NCBI GenBank assembly: GCA_920105625.2
Contig: OV050033.1
Coordinates: 110,073,700-110,137,699, forward strand
DNA from: Clusia tigrina
Lineage: Eukaryota; Arthropoda; Insecta; Diptera; Clusiidae
Length of the DNA stretch: 64,000 nt
Direction of reading: 5' to 3'
Below are positions 59,221-64,000 of this stretch, piece by piece. The notes under the pieces were generated by a model, which was given only the letters and a program-made list of their open reading frames with translations, did not search any database and was not told the DNA's origin. Numbering within the stretch: the stretch's first letter is position 1; every line of letters starts with the position of its first letter. The translations under genes were made by a program, and so were the position numbers.

Positions 59221-60395
59221 GAGCCTCTTGTAAATTTAAGCTATCGCTCAAAGCTATGCTACCCTTCACACCCAAATCAAACACTGATAAAACTTCAAAT
59301 GGCCCTAACTTCTATACGGTACGTCCTACACCTATCAAAGTTTGCAACATACAGATGCTTATAACTTTTTACTGGAGCGTCATAAAACTTTGAAATTTGG
59401 AACAATAAAATACTCGAGCATCTTGTCAATTTAAGCTATCGCTCAAAGCTATGCTACCCTTGAGTCCCAAATCAAACACTGATAAAACTTCAAATGGCCC
59501 TAACTTCTATACGGTACGTCCTACACTTATCAAAGTTTGCAACATACAAATGCTTGTAACTTTTTACTGGAGCGTCATAAAACCTTGAAATTTTGTAACA
59601 ATAAAGTACTCGAGCCTCTTGTCAATTTAAGCTATCGCTCAAAGCTATGCTACCCTTGAGTCCCAAATCAAACACTGATAAAACTTCAAATGGCCCTAAC
59701 TTCTATACGGAACGTCCTACCCCTATCAAAGTTTGCAACCTACAATTGCTTGTAACTTTTTACTGCAGCGTCATAAAACCTTGAAATTTTGTAACAATAA
59801 AGTACTCGAGCCTCTTGTAAATTTAAGCTATCGCTCAAAGCTATGCTACCCTTGACTCCCAAATCAAACACTGATGAAACTTCAAACGGCCCTAACTTCT
59901 ATACGGTACGTCCTACACCTATCAAAGTTTGCAACATACAAATGCTTGTAACTTTTTACTGGAGCGTCATAAAACTTTGAAATTTTGTAACAATAAAGTA
60001 CTCGAGCCTCTTGTCAATTTAAGCTATCGCTCAAAGCTATGCTACCCTTGAGTCCCAAATCAAACACTAATAAATCTTGAAATGGCCCTAACTTCTATAC
60101 GGTACGTCCTACACCTATCAAAGTTTGCAACATACAAATGCTTGTAACTTTTTACTGGAGCGTCATAAAACCTTGAAATTTTGTAACAATAAAGTACTCG
60201 AGCCTCTTGTAAATTTAAGCTATCGGTCAAAGCTATGCTACCCTTGACTCCCAAATCAAACACTGATAAAACTTCAAACGGCCCTAACTTCTATACGGTA
60301 CGTCCTACACCTATCAAAGTTTGCAACATACAGATGCTTATAACTTTTTACTGGAGGGTCATAAAACCTTGAAATTTTGTAACAATAAAGTACTC
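59221..60395 (+). repeat. 6-monomer tandem duplication, copy 1 (1,175 bp), right end
   Basis: Markers are CTTCACACCC (near 59,268), CACTTATC (59,524), CGGAACGTCC with ACCCCTATC, and ACTAATAAATCTTG (60,073). All recur at 1,175 bp, and also at 3,330 bp in 62.4-63.5 kb. One base change (CTATCGGTC near 60,225) is private and slightly extends a minus-strand open frame. Confidence 0.88.
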
Positions 60396-61570
60396 GAGCC
60401 TCTTGTAAATTTAAGCTATCGCTCAAAGCTATGCTACCCTTGACACCCAAATCAAACACTGATAAAACTTCAAATGGCCCTAACTTCTATACGGTACGTC
60501 CTACACCTATCAAAGTTTGCAACATACAGATGCTTATAACTTTTTACTGGAGCGTCATAAAACTTTGAAATTTGGAACAATAAAATACTCGAGCATCTTG
60601 TCAATTTAAGCTATCGCTCAAAGCTATGCTACCCTTGAGTCCCAAATCAAACACTGATAAAACTTCAAATGGCCCTAACTTCTATACGGTACGTCCTACA
60701 CTTATCAAAGTTTGCAACATACAAATGCTTGTAACTTTTTACTGGAGCGTCATAAAACCTTGAAATTTTGTAACAATAAAGTACTCGAGCCTCTTGTCAA
60801 TTTAAGCTATCGCTCAAAGCTATGCTACCCTTGAGTCCCAAATCAAACACTGATAAAACTTCAAATGGCCCTAACTTCTATACGGAACGTCCTACCCCTA
60901 TCAAAGTTTGCAACCTACAATTGCTTGTAACTTTTTACTGCAGCGTCATAAAACCTTGAAATTTTGTAACAATAAAGTACTCGAGCCTCTTGTAAATTTA
61001 AGCTATCGCTCAAAGCTATGCTACCCTTGACTCCCAAATCAAACACTGATAAAACTTCAAACGGCCCTAACTTCTATACGGTACGTCCTACACCTATCAA
61101 AGTTTGCAACATACAAATGCTTGTAACTTTTTACTGGAGCATCATAAAACTTTGAAATTTTGTAACAATAAAGTACTCGAGCCTCTTGTCAATTTAAGCT
61201 ATCGCTCAAAGCTATGCTACCCTTGAGTCCCAAATCAAACACTAATAAATCTTGAAATGGCCCTAACTTCTATACGGTACGTCCTACACCTATCAAAGTT
61301 TGCAACATACAAATGCTTGTAACTTTTTACTGGAGCGTCATAAAACCTTGAAATTTTGTAACAATAAAGTACTCGAGCCTCTTGTCAATTTAAGCTATCG
61401 CTCAAAGCTATGCTACCCTTGACTCCCAAATCAAACACTGATAAAACTTCAAACGGCCCTAACTTCTATACGGTACGTCCTACACCTATCAAAGTTTGCA
61501 ACATACAAATGCTTGTAACTTTTTACTGGAGCGTCATAAAACTTTGAAATTTTGTAACAATAAAGTACTC
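60396..61570 (+). repeat. 6-monomer tandem duplication, copy 2 (1,175 bp), right end
   Basis: Repeats copy 1 with GACACCC near 60,443, CACTTATC at 60,699 and AATCTTG at 61,248. The first five monomers match. The sixth differs (GTCAATTT head and CAAATGC instead of GTAAATTT and CAGATGC), which places a second exchange at about 61,385. Confidence 0.86.
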
Positions 61571-62360
61571 GAGCCTCTTGTCAATTTAAGCTATCGCTCA
61601 AAGCTATGCTACCCTTGAGTCCCAAATCAAACACTAATAAATCTTGAAATGGCCCTAACTTCTATACGGTACGTCCTACACCTATCAAAGTTTGCAACAT
61701 ACAAATGCTTGTAACTTTTTACTGGAGCGTCATAAAACCTTGAAATTTTGTAACAATAAAGTACTCGAGCCTCTTGTCAATTTAAGCTATCGCTCAAAGC
61801 TATGCTACCCTTGACTCCCAAATCAAACACTGATAAAACTTCAAATGGCCCTAACTTCTATACGGAACGTCCTACCCCTATCAAAGTTTGCAACCTACAA
61901 TTGCTTGTAACTTTTTACTGCAGCGTCATAAAACCTTGAAATTTTGTAACAATAAAGTACTCGAGCCTCTTGTAAATTTAAGCTATCGCTCAAAGCTATG
62001 CTACCCTTGACTCCCAAATCAAACACTGATAAAACTTCAAACGGCCCTAACTTCTATACGGTACGTCCTACACCTATCAAAGTTTGCAACATACAAATGC
62101 TTGTAACTTTTTACTGGAGCGTCATAAAACTTTGAAATTTTGTAACAATAAAGTACTCGAGCCTCTTGTCAATTTAAGCTATCGCTCAAAGCTATGCTAC
62201 CCTTGAGTCCCAAATCAAACACTAATAAATCTTGAAATGGCCCTAACTTCTATACGGTACGTCCTACACCTATCAAAGTTTGCAACATACAAATGCTTGT
62301 AACTTTTTACTGGAGCGTCATAAAACCTTGAAATTTTGTAACAATAAAGTACTCGAGCCT
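61571..62360 (+). repeat. Short 2- and 3-monomer repeats
   Basis: ACTAATAAATCTTG monomers recur at 61,640 (392 bp after 61,248) and 62,228 (588 bp further). Each is preceded by an AAACGG...CATAAAACTTTG monomer, and in the 588-bp step there is also a CGGAACGTCC/CTGCAG monomer. This reads as small in-register gains inside the 6-mer. Confidence 0.82.
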
Positions 62361-63540
62361 CTTGTCAATTTAAGCTATCGCTCAAAGCTATGCTACCCTG
62401 GAGTCCCAAATCAAACACTAATAAACCTTCAAATGGCCCTAACTTCTATACGGTTCGTCCTACACCTATCAAAGTTTGCAACATACAAATGCTTGTAACT
62501 TTTTACTGCAGCGTCATATAACCTTGAAATTTTGTAACAATAAAGTACTCGAGCCTCTTGTAAATTTAAGCTATCGCTCAAAGCTCTGCTACCCTTGACA
62601 CCCAAATCAAACACTGATAAAACTTCAAATGGCCCTAACTTCTATACGGTACGTCCTACACCTATCAAAGTTTGCAACATACAGATGCTTATAACTTTTT
62701 ACTGGAGCGTCATAAAACTTTGAAATTTGGAACAATAAAATACTCGAGCATCTTGTCAATTTAAGCTATCGCTCAAAGCTATGCTACCCTTGAGTCCCAA
62801 ATCAAACACTGATAAAACTTCAAATGGCCCTAACTTCTATACGGTACGTCCTACACTTATCAAAGTTTGCAACATACAAATGCTTGTAACTTTTTACTGG
62901 AGCGTCATAAAACCTTGAAATTTTGTAACAATAAAGTACTCGAGCCTCTTGTCAATTTAAGCTATCGCTCAAAGCTATGCTACCCTTGAGTCCCAAATCA
63001 AACACTGATAAAACTTCAAATGGCCCTAACTTCTATACGGAACGTCCTACCCCTATCAAAGTTTGCAACCTACAATTGCTTGTAACTTTTTACTGCAGCG
63101 TCATAAAACCTTGAAATTTTGTAACAATAAAGTACTCGAGCCTCTTGTCAATTTAAGCTATCGCTCAAAGCTATGCTACCCTTGACTCCCAAATCAAACA
63201 CTGATAAAACTTCAAACGGCCCTAACTTCTATACGGTACGTCCTACACCTATCAAAGTTTGCAACATACAAATGCTTGTAACTTTTTACTGGAGCGTCAT
63301 AAAACTTTGAAATTTTGTAACAATAAAGTACTCGAGCCTCTTGTCAATTTAAGCTATCGCTCAAAGCTATGCTACCCTTGAGTCCCAAATCAAACACTAA
63401 TAAATCTTGAAATGGCCCTAACTTCTATACGGTACGTCCTACACCTATCAAAGTTTGCAACATACAAATGCTTGTAACTTTTTACTGGAGCGTCATAAAA
63501 CCTTGAAATTTTGTAACAATAAAGTACTCGAGCCTCTTGT
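62361..63540 (+). repeat. Third copy of the right-end 6-mer block (offset 3,330 bp)
   Basis: Matches 59,030-60,210: ATAAACCTTC near 62,423, GACACCC near 62,597, CACTTATC at 62,854, CGGAACGTCC near 63,040 and AATCTTG at 63,403. GCTCTGCTACCC near 62,585 is private. The offset of 3,330 bp equals 17 monomers minus 2 bp. Confidence 0.87.
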
Positions 63541-64000
63541 CAATTTAAGCTATCGCTCAAAGCTATGCTACCCTTGACTCCCAAATCAAACACTGATAAA
63601 ACTTCAAATGGCCCTAACTTCTATACGGTACGTCCTACACCTATGAAAGTTTGCAACATACAGATGCTTATAACTTTTTACTGGAGGGTCATAGAACCTT
63701 GAAATTTTGTAACAATAAAGTACTCGAGCCTCTTGTCAATTTAAGCTATCGCTCAAAGCTATGCTACCCTGGAGTCCCAAATCAAACACTGATAAAACTT
63801 CAAATGGCCCTAACTTCTATACGGTTCGTCCTACACCTATCAAAGTTTGCAACATACAAATGCTTGTAACTTTTTACTGCAGCGTCATATAACCTTGAAA
63901 TTTTGTAACAATAAAGTACTCGAGCCTCTTGTAAATTTAAGCTATCGCTCAAAGCTATGCTACCCTTGACTCCCAAATCAAACACTGATAAAACTTCAAA
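63541..64000 (+). repeat. Right edge, monomers of the left-end type
   Basis: Contains a GAGGGTC/CAGATGC monomer and a CTGGAGTCCC/CGGTTCGTCC monomer, closely matching 3.8-4.1 kb. The final monomer starts at 63,922 and is cut after 79 bp. The array clearly continues beyond the window. Confidence 0.9.

Larger units (their letters stand above)
1..64000 (+). repeat. Satellite DNA array, ~196-bp monomer, ~327 copies
   Basis: Every part of the window is a copy of one monomer, always in the same orientation. Each copy starts at the GAG of AGTACTCGAG and carries, in order, the anchors TCAATTTAAGC, CTATGCTACCC, CAAATGGCCCTAAC, ATACGGTACGTCC, CAAAGTTTGCAAC, TAACTTTTTACTGG and CATAAAACCTTG. Most monomers are 195 or 196 bp; exceptions of 175, 186, 200 and 224 bp are listed separately. 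The by-eye consensus is about 37% G+C with five CpG sites. No unique sequence, mobile element or gene interrupts it. Such arrays are typical of centromeric or pericentromeric heterochromatin in eukaryotes. The clade is inferred only weakly as plant, from motif resemblance. That it is a satellite array is certain; its chromosomal role is not shown by the sequence. Confidence 0.98.

Noticed and set aside
1..64000. CRISPR array (regular direct repeats)
   Set aside because: Repeats abut without unique spacers, the unit is 196 bp, and no cas-like gene is present.
1..64000. AATAAA polyadenylation-like signal in almost every monomer (before GTACTC)
   Set aside because: It is part of the monomer consensus (positions 185-190) and there is no transcription unit to end.
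1..64000. CENP-B-box-like or telomere-repeat motifs
   Set aside because: No TTCGNNNNANNCGGG-type match was seen; TTCG appears only in variants (CGGTTCGTCC, TATTCGAG) without the rest of the box. No TTTAGGG or TTAGGG runs occur.
1..64000. Transposon, LTR or rDNA spacer content
   Set aside because: No terminal repeats, target-site duplications, coding domains or rRNA-like sequence were seen. Every segment aligns to the 196-bp monomer.
1..64000. A gene-based or defence-type novel system
   Set aside because: No protein-coding or structured-RNA gene could be supported on either strand. The unusual content is the repeat architecture itself.

Overview
The window is one uninterrupted array of tandem satellite DNA. 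From base 1 to base 64,000 it consists of head-to-tail copies, all in the same orientation, of a monomer of about 196 bp. There are about 327 copies, and the last is cut by the window edge at 63,922. Monomer starts are set here at the GAG of the junction motif AGTACTCGAG. A by-eye consensus has 73 G+C in 196 (about 37%), with a clear strand bias (about 47 C to 26 G on the + strand). I see no protein-coding gene, RNA gene, transposon, telomere repeat or unique sequence. The short open frames are by-products of particular monomer variants.

This is eukaryotic constitutive heterochromatin, most likely centromeric or pericentromeric. The motif CAAATGG...TAACTT recalls plant satellites, so a plant is a reasonable guess, but the species cannot be named from the sequence. 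Each monomer holds two diverged half-units 56 bp apart, so the 196-bp unit probably grew from a smaller ancestral repeat.

Higher-order layout: (1) 1-5.4 kb is a 12-monomer higher-order repeat of 2,350 bp, itself an 8+4 arrangement. (2) 5.4-10.8 kb is a less ordered stretch with several indel monomers. (3) 10.8-17.4 kb is a 17-monomer tandem duplication (2 x 3,320 bp) with an older 3-monomer duplication inside each copy. (4) 17.4-26.6 kb is a mosaic containing a 9-monomer tandem duplication (2 x 1,761 bp) and a 1.4-kb block repeated 7,621 bp away. (5) 26.9-39.2 kb holds two copies of a segment 9,763 bp apart, differing by one extra 774-bp unit, with 1,753-, 1,175-, 783- and 980-bp tandem repeats between them. 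(6) 39.2-45 kb is a patchwork of segments matching at least four other parts of the window. (7) 45-55.7 kb is a cascade of tandem duplications of 13, 8 and 6 monomers (2,535, 1,563 and 1,175 bp). (8) 55.7-64 kb returns to the monomer families of the left end and includes another 1,175-bp duplication.

Nearly every duplication length is a whole number of monomers once known small indels are allowed for, so all junctions are in register. This fits repeated unequal crossing-over or conversion between aligned monomers. Nested duplications and one-to-ten base differences between copies allow partial ordering of events. I found no enzymatic or defence-type system. The interest lies in the array's recombination history and in a possible centromeric role. 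Coordinates of block edges are good to about 20-100 bp, because the junctions lie in shared sequence.
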